DNA of 64,000 nt from Imbricaverruca yamaguchii (Eukaryota > Arthropoda > Thecostraca > Neoverrucidae). The stretch covers positions 1,214,001 through 1,278,000 of the forward strand of contig JAOTOL010001554.1 of assembly GCA_034440575.1 (NCBI GenBank). The letters are read 5' to 3'. Shown piece after piece: positions 23,400 to 34,075 of the stretch (position 1 is its first letter; the number at the start of each line of letters is the position of its first letter). Both the position numbers and the translations under genes were made by a program. The notes beneath the pieces are model-generated. The model was given only the letters and a program-made list of their open reading frames with translations, made no database searches and was not told where the DNA came from.

Positions 23400-26296
23400 A
23401 AGTCAGCTGTGAAGCAATGTATTCTATTGCTTTCTTTCATTCTGAATATAACCTTACAAGGCTATTGTAGTGAACATAGATAAATGATAATATCTCTTGG
23501 CAGATTGAACAACTTGAACGATTTTGCGGAAATTCCACTCCATGATGACGTCACATAGGTGAGCGCCGTATGCGCCAGTTTGACCTCTGGATGTTCATGC
23601 CATAATCCTGCCAAACTTGATTACAGCAGTTATACCAGTTTGGCGCCACATTCAATTTTGGATTCGGTTGGTGTTGCGGCGGCGGTTGTCCGGTAACGTT
23701 CTGGTCTGGTGGGGTGTTATCGGCTTAACTTTTGGTTGTACTTTAATTATTAACCCTTGGTAAGTACAAAGGTACTTTGGGTGCATTCAGTGTTGGGGGA
23801 TCGGACACTTGGTATTTATGCCATTCATATTTTGATTGTCCTATTGATGGTTACCTATCACTGGTATTTTCTCTGAACTTTCCAGACACCAAGTTACTTT
23901 TAAATGACTATGATGCCCTGCATGGGAAGTCAGGCAAAGTGTTACAAAGTGCCTGCACCAGCTCCTTTTCCTTGGTACCTATAGACCCATATATATTGAC
24001 CGTTCAGGCAATACCAATAATTGTCACAAGCTAACATGTCTGTCATGTGAAAATGGAGGAGCACGGCCAGGAGTGCTTCCCACTCCCTAAGTAACCAAAA
24101 ATAAAATGGATGACATTAAACAAAATTGATATTTTCACCATGCAAAATCAGTAAATACTTGGCACAATGCATGCCATGGGTGCAAATGATCAATTCTGGT
24201 TGAAGTGTCTGAAAGCCCAAATAATTACTTAACTAACACTGCATTCCAAAAAGTTTCTTTTGACATATTTTTGCCTTGGACCCCTTTCACAAAGTCATGG
24301 CTGTGCCCTTAAATTGTCTTAATTAGATATTGACCATGTCAATAAATCTGTGAAGCCTCCACCTATTGATGCATTTATGACATAACTTAAAATAGCATAT
24401 CTTGTTGGCATTTGGAAGCCTCATTGGCATTGACATCCTTCAACTATAAGTTTATTGCAGGTTTTCTCAGTGACAGGAAAAAAAAGGTCATTCTTTATGT
24501 TCCTTTGAGTAAAGCAAAAACTACCAAACATCCTGTGTTTTGTTTTATTTTGTTTTATTGGTTGGTTCACAACACTATGCACATTCACGGCTAATGGCGC
24601 CGCCCACACTGTTTAAAAAACATCCTGTGTGAAGTGAACTGAGACAACTTCCACATGGTATCAGGCTGCCCAGGAACATTGATAGCAAGGTTTAGATGAT
24701 GCCTACTTAAGATGTACCTAGTTCATGGAAATCCGAAGTGCAGGTTGATGCAGCTTGCACAGCATAACTAAAGGTGACCCCATGACACATATATTGTTAA
24801 TTTGAAGGTGTGTTGCCATTTTAGGTTCTAACTACTTAAATTTAGGATAATTCTTTTAATTCTTAAGTGACGATCCTTTATTTTCTTCCAATCTTTCACT
24901 ATTCCCAAGCAACTCATTTCTTCATCCACACAGTTAATGGTGAAGTAATTTTAGGACACTGGACTAAGATGATGTTACCATTTATTCCAATGGAAGAAAT
25001 GAGTGAAGTTTTTAATATTTTTCTTTTAAATTTGTCCAACAAAACATTGTTCTTTTGCATCAGAAAATATCTTGCTAAGGTTAGGTTATGGAATGTATGA
25101 TGGAATAGTTTGGTGCCAACTGAAAAGTCCACCTTTCATGCAAGAATGGTCATAAATGAAATGGAGCTTACTTTCTTTATGGCTTACTGTCAATACTGCT
25201 CTTGAAATCTCTAAATCCATAATAATTTTAACAGAATAAGTTTAGCTCAGTTTGAAAATACCATGTACTTATTTGCCAACAAATTGCTTACAGAAAATTG
25301 TGTCCTTTTCATCTCCTTGAGGGTGGAATGGTGTTCCTTACCAGTTATGGAATACAATAATTTCTTAGTTAAATTGCCCAAACATCAATTACAAGCAAGT
25401 CATTCATTCCAGTCATGGTGCATTCTGCATATGGGAGTCTGATGTATTTGTCTTGCATCACCTGCAATATAAAAGTGATGCAAGTCTTCCATCATTTACA
25501 TATTCACAATTCCAATATAATAGGCAAAATTAGATGGAAGCTTCAAGTCCAGAAGTGTGCAAAGAAGTACCTTATGCCCAAGAAATATATATGACCTTAG
25601 CCTGCCCAAATCTGACCACTTGGAAACTGCTCTTCAAGTACAGGATTTAGAAGTACAAGTGTGATACTGCTTGGAGCCCACACACAAATCATGTCTATGT
25701 CTGAAATGTCCGGTTAGGGCAGGAAGTACTGAATGATATATTTAAAACCAAGGAAGGTCATGTGTACCAAAAATGCATCCACAAACTGCCAGTATATTGG
25801 GGAAGTGCAATCTGTGTCACAATGTGGTTGTGTAAGCTTTCCCAGTGCTGTTTGGCATAGAGTGCACTAACCACTACTGATGTGAAGCATGATTTATTAA
25901 AGCAATATTTTATTGTTTCCAACAAGAAAAGAATTGGATTTAAGGAGGTGCAGGCCACATTTAAAAGAACTGGGATGTGAAAGCCACAAGGTTGATGCTA
26001 ACTTGTTTCACATTGAAAAATGTTGTGCCCCTGGCTTCAAATCTTTAAGTGATTCAGTGCTTGATTGGCATTGAAGGTATAGTTTTGTACATGTATAAGT
26101 AGAAAGGTTTGACAATTCTGAAAATGACACCCTGAAATATAATTTATTTGAAAATGGAATATGGCTTCACTTCCAATTTGTGGTCCTTGTTGAGGAACCA
26201 TGAATCCAATGCAGAACATGTGATACTTCCACTGCTGAAATACAACCTCCAGCTGAATTTGGTGCCTTTTAGAGCTATATTTTCTTGGTGCCTTTT
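23400..26296. other. CpG-poor, AT-rich stretch; no gene recognised
   Basis: CpG is scarce and TpG/CpA are plentiful compared with neighbours. Short ORFs are present (for example 23777-24034) but without splice-flanked exons or family motifs. It may be intronic or old methylated sequence. Confidence 0.4.
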
Positions 26297-26382
26297 AGCG
26301 CGCCGTTCGTCCACTATCCGCGAAAAACCTGAGGGGGACGGTTTAAGACACCCCCCCCCCCCCCGAGACGCGACGGGTTAAA
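26297..26382 (+). repeat. Dispersed repeat (copy 2), ctatccgcgaaaaacctgag core
   Basis: Second copy of the segment at 11910-11985, with the internal C-run expanded to about 14. Confidence 0.85.
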
Positions 26383-26462
26383 ATGGCACTACATGAACAT
26401 CATTATCAGGACACCTGGAAGCCCAAATAACTAATATTTGTTTTTAATTTCCTCCACTCCTG

Positions 26463-26640
26463 GCCATAGGTGTTGGGCTCTGCGTACAAAAGGTCCTGGG
26501 TTCGACACTCGCGCCGCTCGGGACATTCCCCAGTCCCCCGGCCCACTAGCGAAACAGTGTGGGATCATTTTTGTACTCGCTTGCTATTTCAACCAAGCAA
26601 TTTAGTTCAATAATGAGAAGAAACGGTGGTCAAATTAGTG
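26463..26640 (+). mobile_element. Probable tRNA-derived SINE, weak
   Basis: tggccataggtgttgggctc followed about 30 bases later by cctgggttcgacac has the order and spacing of RNA polymerase III A and B boxes. A GC-rich then AT-rich body follows. No second copy was found in the window. Confidence 0.4.
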
Positions 26641-26837
26641 AATGATGTCAATCAATCAGTTTGTCAGCTTTTCATTCCAAATATTGGCTTCGGGTAAGAG
26701 TAGTAACCCATGTTCGCATCATTTCAGTATACACTATCATTGAAATTCTGAGGATATCAAGCTAGTTCGTGTTGGCTAAGACCATGCCATGTTCATATAT
26801 TCCAGATACATTCCTGTGTAATCCTTCAAACAGCCCG

Positions 26838-26868
26838 ATGGTGCGCACTAAGGCTGACGGTATCAAAG
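26838..26868 (+). CDS. PCLAF: PCLAF exon 1 (coding part)
   Basis: ATG GTG CGC ACT AAG then GCT GAC GGT ATC AAA G encodes MVRTKADGIK plus one base of the next codon. It is followed by the donor GTGAGC (AAAG/GTGAGC). MVRTKAD is the invariant PCLAF N-terminus. The exon is far too short for ORF-based detection. Confidence 0.88.
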
Positions 26869-28766
26869 GTGAGCATTGTTTCCGACAACTGTTCAAGAGT
26901 CAAGCAACTGCTATGTGAATTTCAACAAAGGGAATGATTGGGAAGCAAAGCGTCAACAGTTGAAAGTGAGTGATTGTTTTCTCAGTGTACCTTGCCAAGC
27001 AGGTTGTTGCTGGGATGCGGTCAGGCACCCGGTCGTCATCGTGGTTTTCTGACTTGTAACGTAAAGGCGATTCTTGCTTCAACATTGAGTGTACGCAAAT
27101 TGCAGGCATGGAACACACTGGAACGTGCGAAGGTCCAGGTCACTGTTCACGTTAAGTACATGATAATATGTGATAAACCGCTGAAACCTAGAATGTTGTG
27201 TCATAAACCGTAGAAACATATTGTGCTCGGGAAAAGAAACGAATTATCTTCAAACAAATCTTCCAGAAAAAAGGCAAAAATCTGAAGTAAACTTTGCAAA
27301 CCATAATGACGTGAAAACTGAGAAGGGCACGCATAATTATCCTGATTTAGCCATTTGTACGTCATAATAGTCGGATTTTTGCCTCCAGGTATACTCTTAT
27401 TATGTTTTAAGTCAAGCCTACAGCGTGACCTGATAATTACCTGAAAATTTGAACACTCAAAGGGCATAAATAAGCAATTACCTATATTCTTGTTTAATAT
27501 CGTTATTGATCACGTTCTACCCATACCAAAAATGCCAGTTCAGCCTCCGATCCAGTCCAGTCCAGTTTACGTCCGACTAAGCCTTGACCTAGTATCCCAA
27601 TGTCATTTGTTTGTGTATGTGTTTGTCTTTTATATATAGACATATACACAAGAATGTATTTCCTTTTTTGCTTGCTCTTTTATTGTGTCTTCATTTAGTG
27701 TTTTCCAAGGTGCATCCAAAGATTGCATTCAGACGTGGTGGTCACCTAACTAAGCTTCCCCAGCTGTACGTAGGTAGATTGGATCTATATCTTTGACAGA
27801 TCGTTGATTGGATCTCTTTCCCTCTCCCTCTCTCTCACTCTCCCTCTCTCACTCTCACTCATTCACTCACTCACTCACTCTCACTCACTCACTCACTCAC
27901 TCACTCACTCACTCACTCACTCTCTCCCTCTCCCTCTCCCTCTCCCTCTCCCTCTCCCTCTCCCTCTCCCTCTCCCTCTCTCGTTCTACCACCGAAAATT
28001 TACGTTTCTAATCTCCTGTCTCACTTTTGCAGCTGTGGGGGCTAAGGCGCCCCGCAAAGTGGCAGTGTTGTCACCACGATCTGGCGGATCTGCCAAAGGT
28101 AAACGATGCCTTGTATCACTGCATCACTCCTATCCAATGGCGTGTCACGTGGCGAAACAGGGGTGAAACGCGTTGTTTTCTTTCAGGACTCAGTCCATGG
28201 ATACTAAGTTCTTGTGACATTTGGATGTCGACTTGCTACCATAGATGTACCTTACCATGCATACAGTGTCGTATAATAGGTAGGAAGCACATACCGCATA
28301 ATACATATTAGGTGTATCTTGCGTTAAGGGAGTGGACATCAAGTGCAAGTTCATGCTGCAGCGGAAATGAGCCATTTGCCGCATACAGAAATAAGTTGGT
28401 TATTGGGGTTCAGGGGCGCATCGACTTCAGAGGTCCTGCAACGCCAACATACAGAAATAGGATGTCAGCAAATTTCATACCCCCGAGACATTCGAATCAT
28501 CATCCGAGTCATTCGTTCAGGTGTGATGTAATTATATCTATACCCAACGGAAAAAAGTGCTGTTGGAATTAACCTAGCTTTCTGACGGTGTTTACAGAAG
28601 CTCATAACACTATTGTGAATGACTTATTTTATGGCCAATATCGACATCCTGCCGTGCTCCTTGACATCACACACCAAATGAAAACCATTGTCTTTTTTAC
28701 CTAGTTTGGTGATAACATGCATAACGAGCAACTCTCCTAAGCTTTCGGCCAGCTAAGGTGGACATG

Positions 28767-28857
<91 letters not shown>

Positions 28858-31800
28858 TCCAGTTGACAATGACCTACCATCCGGATAGGGTCTTGTCATG
28901 TATCGTATTTACTATCAACCATGTCTTTCCCACTTCCACACCTTTGCATTGTTCCCAGCACAGTCCGTCGACCGGTTTATTTGCGCTGTATGTGTCTTGT
29001 GGACTGTTGTGTGAATTAGCCAGACGTTCGCCACGTACAGCACATGCACACATGTGTTGCCGCGTTTGTCGCAGGCAAGGCCCGACACGGTGGCGGCAAC
29101 ATGTGCAACTCGCAGCCAGTACCCTCCTGGCAACGCCCCGTAGCCAGCTTCTTCTCAGCTGCCGGACCGCACACGTCGGGGAGCTCCGCCGGTAGTTCGT
29201 CTCGGGACGCAGCGGTCGAGGGGGCCGGCCCGTCCTCTCCGGTGGTCCCCGACACAGAACTCGCCACTGCGTCGGTGTGTGCTAGTCGGGTGCGTTTAGC
29301 ATGGGTAGAAACCGTGTTTCCTGTTCTTGGATCTGCTCATATCCCATTTTCCCATCGAATTGGCCTGCCTTCCGATCGTTTTATTCCCACATGGATAATT
29401 CCGGCTGGGTTCCACAATGGAACCAATCGAGCTGATCCATCCCGTGAAGTGAATTAAGTGAATCATCTCGGAGTGGACGGTGTCGGATGACGTCATAACT
29501 AACGATGGTGCCGCTAAATGAGAATATTACAAGCGCAAAAGAAAATTTAGAAAAGTGAAAAGAGATCCGGTTGGCTGCACACAACATTCACGGAGCGGAA
29601 GTTGGAGAAATTTTGTTTGAACAGTAATACTTAATAGTTCCACTCGCACCAGGAAGATAAACCTACTATTACAAAAGAATCCATCGGTCGTGAAAAGGTG
29701 TTCCATGTCCACCGATAAGTATGAATTTGAAAGTACTTCGACTGCGGTGATCATTCTTTTTCAGCACCACAAGTTGCTGTTAAGCATAGGCTCTCCCATG
29801 GGGACTACCCCCTATCCCAGCCGTGAAAGTTGTTTGTTCACTATTGAAATGATCTGGCTCTATCAGAAAGTGCTCAACCGTGGAACTTTCCGAAATTTCT
29901 GGGTTGGCCCCTACTGTCGACCCTGGCCCCATTGTTTGAGACGTTCCTACGCATATTGACATAATCAATATATTGTAGTAATTGGAGCAGCATCTTATCC
30001 ACTCCGTACCATCATGATACTCCTTGAATATATGCTATGACATTTGTCAAACTATCAATATACATGTGCATTTCAACTGCCTCGCTATGTATTTGCCCAT
30101 ATATTTTACCAATTATGTGATATGAAATGTGCAATATTCACAAATGAAAGTAAGATTGGCATGCAATCCATTGATCATTTATCAAGTACTTACATTGGGA
30201 TGCAGCTTGCTGTTCACCACACTATGGAATGCAATTTACGGAACTAAGTATAAATAGCTTCTGTTTTGCTCGTGGGAAGCCATGTTGTTTGTTCAGCTAA
30301 GCCAGACAATTTGTGTAAAGGCATAAAGACATAAAGGATTAGTGCAACTATGAGCCACAAGGGCCCTTATTGGTTGCACTCTGTACACTGAACCAGTTGC
30401 TCACCAAATCTGTCAATCAGCCCTCCCTGTAATACTGAAAAGCAAGCCCTCAATTCTTATGATTGTCTATGCTGTTTTTAAAGATGTTCAATGTGCTGCT
30501 ACTGAATGTTTTCTGGCAGCTGGTTCCAGTGTTGGTGAAGAGTCTGCCTTAACCTTGTTCTGCTGTGGTTAACTTTAATTTTGAATTTATAACCTCTAAT
30601 TGCATCATTTCCGATCAATTCAAACATTTCCCCAAGGTATCCCCTCTCCAGACCATGAACAAATTTAAAGACCTCGATTTGATCTCCTCTCGGCCTTCTA
30701 TATCTAAGTAAAACATATTCAATTTTTTCAATCTTTCCTCATATGCCAGGTTGCTTATGCCATTAACCATTTTTGTAGCCCTCTTTTGTACTCTCTAAAA
30801 GCCAACAATCTTTTCCATAGCTAGGAGACCAAGCTTGAATGCAGTATTCCAGATGTGGTCTGTGTAATTGTCTTTCATTATTTTACTCATTTTATCCATC
30901 AATATAGTACAAGTTTTTGCTGTCTGTATGCACCGCATTGCGCCGGATTCGATACCGAAAAAAAAATGTTAGTTGCTGTATTACCACCATAACAGATTAC
31001 CTATTCTTCCGAGCTCCATATTTTCGTTAAAATTTGTAATATTTCAGTGTCACAAGCCCTCGCGTTAGTATCCATGGCACGAGTCGGTTGAAAAACTGCA
31101 TATAACAACCCAATGTATGGTTCCCTGTGCGTTTCGAACTTCGCGAACTCCAGACCCCACTTCTGTGACATTGCTTCGAGGTTTTTAATTTGATGGCAAC
31201 CCCTAAGTGATAGCATTCAATTATGCTGCAAATGCTTCTGTGGGAAAAAAAACTCAATTTTATCTGCGAAGTGCTATTAACATTTTTTTGGCAACCAAGA
31301 ACTCACTACTTGAAACTTGTCCATTATATACGTTTTTAATCACTCCAGTCTTCAGATGGATTTACTAGTATTGTGCAGCAGCTATCAGAACTGATTTTTC
31401 AGGATGCAGCGACACTTCAAATTGATATAATTATCCCTCCATCTGGCAATAACTAGTGTTAACTATGGCAAGACGAAAAAAAAGATATCGCCATCTGAGC
31501 TTCGTAGTCGTTGCGCTCCTAAACTACAATACAAAAACGATCTCTTCCAATACAATCATTTTCTAATTCGTTCTGCAAGTACACGCACAATATTTAATTG
31601 CTGGCCTGTGCCTTTTCCCGACGAAGTAGACAAAATTTGATGCATTTTTTTGACAACTTGAACCCCGGATCAGGTTTTGCCAGTTTTGGGCACCAGGTGG
31701 CTAGGATTAGTTTCCCCACAGGCCTAAACCATAGTTAAGCCATAGGCTAAAGCCACGCACTGCCATACATTCCTAATGCTGGTTGTTTGCACGTGTCTGC

Positions 31801-31972
31801 TTTAACGTTTCGACTCTGTTGGTGCCAGGACACTGTCGCTGATACCAGCAGTCCAGCAGCCGATTCAGACACTAGCAGTGCAGTTGGCGGCTCAAGCGCC
31901 AGCAATGAGGCAGTTGATCCAGCCGGCGGCGATTTCTCCAGCAACGGCATAATATCGGATGATGACGAGTGA
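26838..31972 (+). CDS. PCLAF: PCNA-associated factor PCLAF/PAF15, four-exon gene model
   Basis: The exons are 26838-26868, 28033-28098, 29075-29274 (or 29289) and 31829-31972, giving about 146 or 151 residues, against about 111 in human. The small, disordered family protein binds the PCNA clamp through a PIP box and takes part in replication and translesion synthesis. Visible family features are: the start MVRTKAD; an APRKV block as in the vertebrate protein; a conserved NxxxxxPVPSWQ stretch; and a PIP box QRPVASFF (Q, hydrophobic, two aromatic residues). A Ser-rich C-terminus then ends in SDDDE. All introns are GT-AG and phases agree (1, 1, 0). The first three exons are strongly supported by homology; the fourth rests on phase, acceptor and acidic end. 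Intron 3 holds a CR1 copy and introns 1-2 hold microsatellites. Confidence 0.88.
27813..27985 (+). repeat. Pyrimidine microsatellite: (CTCTCC)n, (ACTC)n, (CCTCTC)n
   Basis: An almost pure C/T tract with an ACTC tetranucleotide block lies in PCLAF intron 1 and ends 47 bases before the exon 2 acceptor. Length changes here could affect splicing of the 66-base exon. That is inference. Confidence 0.95.
28033..28098 (+). CDS. PCLAF: PCLAF exon 2
   Basis: A strong pyrimidine tract and cttttgcag precede a 66-base exon ending AAAG/GTAAAC. With the carried-over G it encodes an Ala then VGAKAPRKVAVLSPRSGG and SAK, leaving one base (phase 1 to phase 1). APRK matches the basic block of PCLAF that precedes the PIP box. 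Confidence 0.85.
28398..28455 (-). repeat. Dispersed repeat shared with 39595-39650 (LINE 3' region?)
   Basis: ggggcgcatcgacttcagag and gtcctgcaacgcc here correspond to ggggcacatcgactgcacag and gtcatgcagcgcc near 39600. The latter lies just downstream of a LINE C-terminal remnant, so both may be LINE 3' UTR pieces. Confidence 0.5.
28766..28856. repeat. (TA)n microsatellite in PCLAF intron 2
   Basis: About 44 uninterrupted TA units. A YIYIYI-type ORF over it is an artefact. Confidence 0.98.
29075..29274 (+). CDS. PCLAF: PCLAF exon 3, with the PCNA-interacting (PIP) box
   Basis: The acceptor tttgtcgcag is followed by codons completing Gly, then KARHGGGNMCNSQPVPSWQ and RPVASFF. Q-x-x-V-x-x-F-F is a canonical PIP box, at the same place after a Pro-Trp-Gln stretch as in vertebrate PCLAF (PKWQKGIGEFF). 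The remainder is Ser/Gly/Pro-rich. Two phase-0 donors are possible: GTGTGT after 29274, or GTGCGT after 29289, which would add VCASR. CpG-rich composition contrasts with the surrounding introns. Confidence 0.88.
29275..31828 (+). other. PCLAF intron 3
   Basis: About 2.5 kb. It holds a CR1 copy at 30312-30885. Minus-strand 29968-29780 has an open stretch with no recognised family. The rest is unannotated. Confidence 0.6.
30312..30885 (-). mobile_element. CR1-type LINE, 5'-truncated copy B
   Basis: The 3' ~570 bases of the CR1 family, starting on the plus strand with the tail gcataaagacataaagg. The sequence follows the ORF2 C-terminus but has stops and small deletions, for example loss of the segment encoding most of FFTNRVVEHW. 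It is inserted antisense in PCLAF intron 3. Confidence 0.9.
31829..31972 (+). CDS. PCLAF: PCLAF exon 4, terminal (likely)
   Basis: The acceptor gttggtgccag is followed by 47 codons rich in Ser, Asp and Ala, beginning DTVADTSSPAADSD and ending IISDDDE-stop. Phase 0 matches either donor of exon 3. A low-complexity acidic tail suits a disordered PCLAF C-terminus, but this part of the family is not conserved, so assignment is by position and phase. An ATTAAA at 32218 could serve polyadenylation. Confidence 0.55.
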   Translation, partial: DTVADTSSPAADSDTSSAVGGSSASNEAVDPAGGDFSSNGIISDDDE

Positions 31973-31979
31973 CTTCCAA

Positions 31980-33680
31980 AGCTGAAGCGGCAAGATTCTG
32001 GCCCTGCCGCTGGGTCGTGTCCACGGTTTGGAGCGGCAGAACTCACCATGCTGCACGGACCGAGTAGCTGTAGTTGCGTGTGCTCAATTAAGTGCCATGT
32101 TCCAGCCCTTCGCCATGTGTCGGTAGTTTTTTTTTCGCCACGAGACATAGTTATGTCGGTCGTCAAAAATAGCGGTCAGACCCGACGGCTGTTCGGGCCG
32201 GTCCTCTACTGCCGATGATTAAACTGACAACTGGACAATCTTTCGCTGCCATAAATGTGCCGCTCCCGATGTTAATGATCTGCGACAGAAATGAATGATT
32301 AAATTCGATGACATTTTGAATGCGTTTCCAGAATTCCAAGATTGCGAATGGTAATTTAACAACATGTAATTATTCCCCATGCTTCGCATATTGCATGGAC
32401 GAGATATGACGTTTATATCTAAAAATTTACCTTGCATGTTAACACGCGCCATGGAGGGGGCGAAATCCGCCCACCCCCCGGTTTTTCGTGGATAACTCGT
32501 TTTTTTTTGCAGGCCGATGTACGCTGTGTTTTGCGTACCTGCTTAGAAATGACTGGCGCATTGTATAAAGCAAGAAAATGGAAATCGGCTGACTTTTTTT
32601 TACAGTTGGCGCCGTTAAAGTAAAAGAAATTCGTAGCGCCAGACCACAAAAATCGGCGCTGAAGCGCTTCCCGTATATTGGCAAAGGGAAGTGTTCTTGA
32701 CAACACTAGCGACTTGCTTGATGCATGTTATGTTATATAATTTAAATGTCATGTTAGGTCGCCGAGGTCAAGTCAGATCAAGTTCATGACAGGCTAATGG
32801 AACCCAACTTGGTAAACTGGAATGTTGTCATAAATGCAAATGACTGTCATTCGATTAATGTCACTGCATGTTATTCCGTACACATCCGGAAATCTACTGA
32901 TTGTCATTGTTTGCCTAAACGTTTCCATACTTTATTCATGTATTTCACTCCTTTGCGAAGCCGATTGTGCCCAGTCGCCCAACGGAGCAGTCTGGTGGGC
33001 AGCCCGGTTCCAGTAACTGGAGCAGATAATGACCTGATAAAGTGCTCATATAGGTGATCGGATGTCAAATAGCTGGTCTGGCATGTGTATTGCATCATTA
33101 ATAATGTCCAAAACATTATTATTGCCAATTTTGGAGCATTTAAACAATCACAGCAATCCATAACAATGACAGGCCAAGATATGGAAAACTGGAACATTTT
33201 GCTATTTTTTACCTCATTTGACCTCGAAGATATTGACCTAAGGCCATGAAATTTGCACACAATAAAGTCGTGTCGTGCCCATCCACCCTGAGAATTTCGT
33301 TGCTCTAGCCTTAGGAGCCGAGATCTTAGGGGGCGGAATCCACGCCCCCCTCCCCTCCAGTGCGCGTAATTTGCAGAGGCCCTCCAGTGCGCGTGTTAAT
33401 ATTGTCCGATGCAATGCAGGCCGCAAACGAACTTGAATCCAAAACCGGTCAGAAATGGAAGAAAGTGTTGAACGACTAAAAGCCTATGAACTAGTTTTTC
33501 ATATTTTGACTCCCGCTCTAGTTAGCAGGGGCTCGTGCACACAATTTTACGATGCAGGAAAAATGGTCGCGCTCTGTTGACAGAAAGTAGTGTCTGCATT
33601 ATGCCTATCCATTGTGGTGACCGTGGCGCGGGCGGGTACTGGATCTGAGCGGAACCAGATTGCGGTGCCGATGTTTACTC
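31980..33680. other. No further gene recognised
   Basis: Possible PCLAF 3' UTR at the left, then unique sequence. Short G- or C-rich patches near 32455-32480 and 33330-33360. No supported exon. Confidence 0.4.
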
Positions 33681-33681
33681 T

Positions 33682-34075
33682 GAGACGGGACCATCGGTCG
33701 TACCCATCTGAGAGGGGACCATCGGCCGTACCCCTGTGTGACGGGACCATCGGCCGTACCCATCTGAGACGAGACCATCGGTCGTACCCATCTGAGAGGG
33801 GACCATCGGCCGTACCCCTGTGAGACGGGACCATCGGCCGTACACATCTGAGACGGGACCATCGGCCGTACCCCTGTGAGACGGGACCATCGGCCGTACC
33901 CCTTTGAGACGGGACCATCGGTCGTACCCCTGTGAGACGGGACCATCGGCCGTACCCCTCTGAGACGGGACCATCGGCCGTACACATCTGAGACGGGACC
34001 ATCGGCCGTACCCCTGTGAGACGGGACCATCGGCCGTACCCCTTTGAGACGGGACCATCGGCCGTACCCCGGTAG
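33682..34075 (+). repeat. 28-bp minisatellite, 14 units
   Basis: The unit is gagacgggaccatcggccgt followed by acccctgt, with variants acccatct and acacatct at the end. Units carry few substitutions. Since 28 is not divisible by 3, all three minus frames are open (up to 195 codons), which explains the repetitive ORFs there. No spacer-like variable sequence is present. Confidence 0.97.

Noticed and set aside
27804..29195. ORFs over the CTCT/ACTC and (TA)n microsatellites
   Set aside because: Low-complexity SLSLSL and YIYIYI translations. The true exons 2 and 3 of PCLAF use other boundaries.
29780..29968. Minus-strand ORF in PCLAF intron 3 with a natural-looking sequence
   Set aside because: No family, start or splice evidence. 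Too short to support.
33682..34075. 28-bp repeats considered as a CRISPR array
   Set aside because: Units are directly contiguous with no unique spacers, there are no cas genes, and the genome is eukaryotic.
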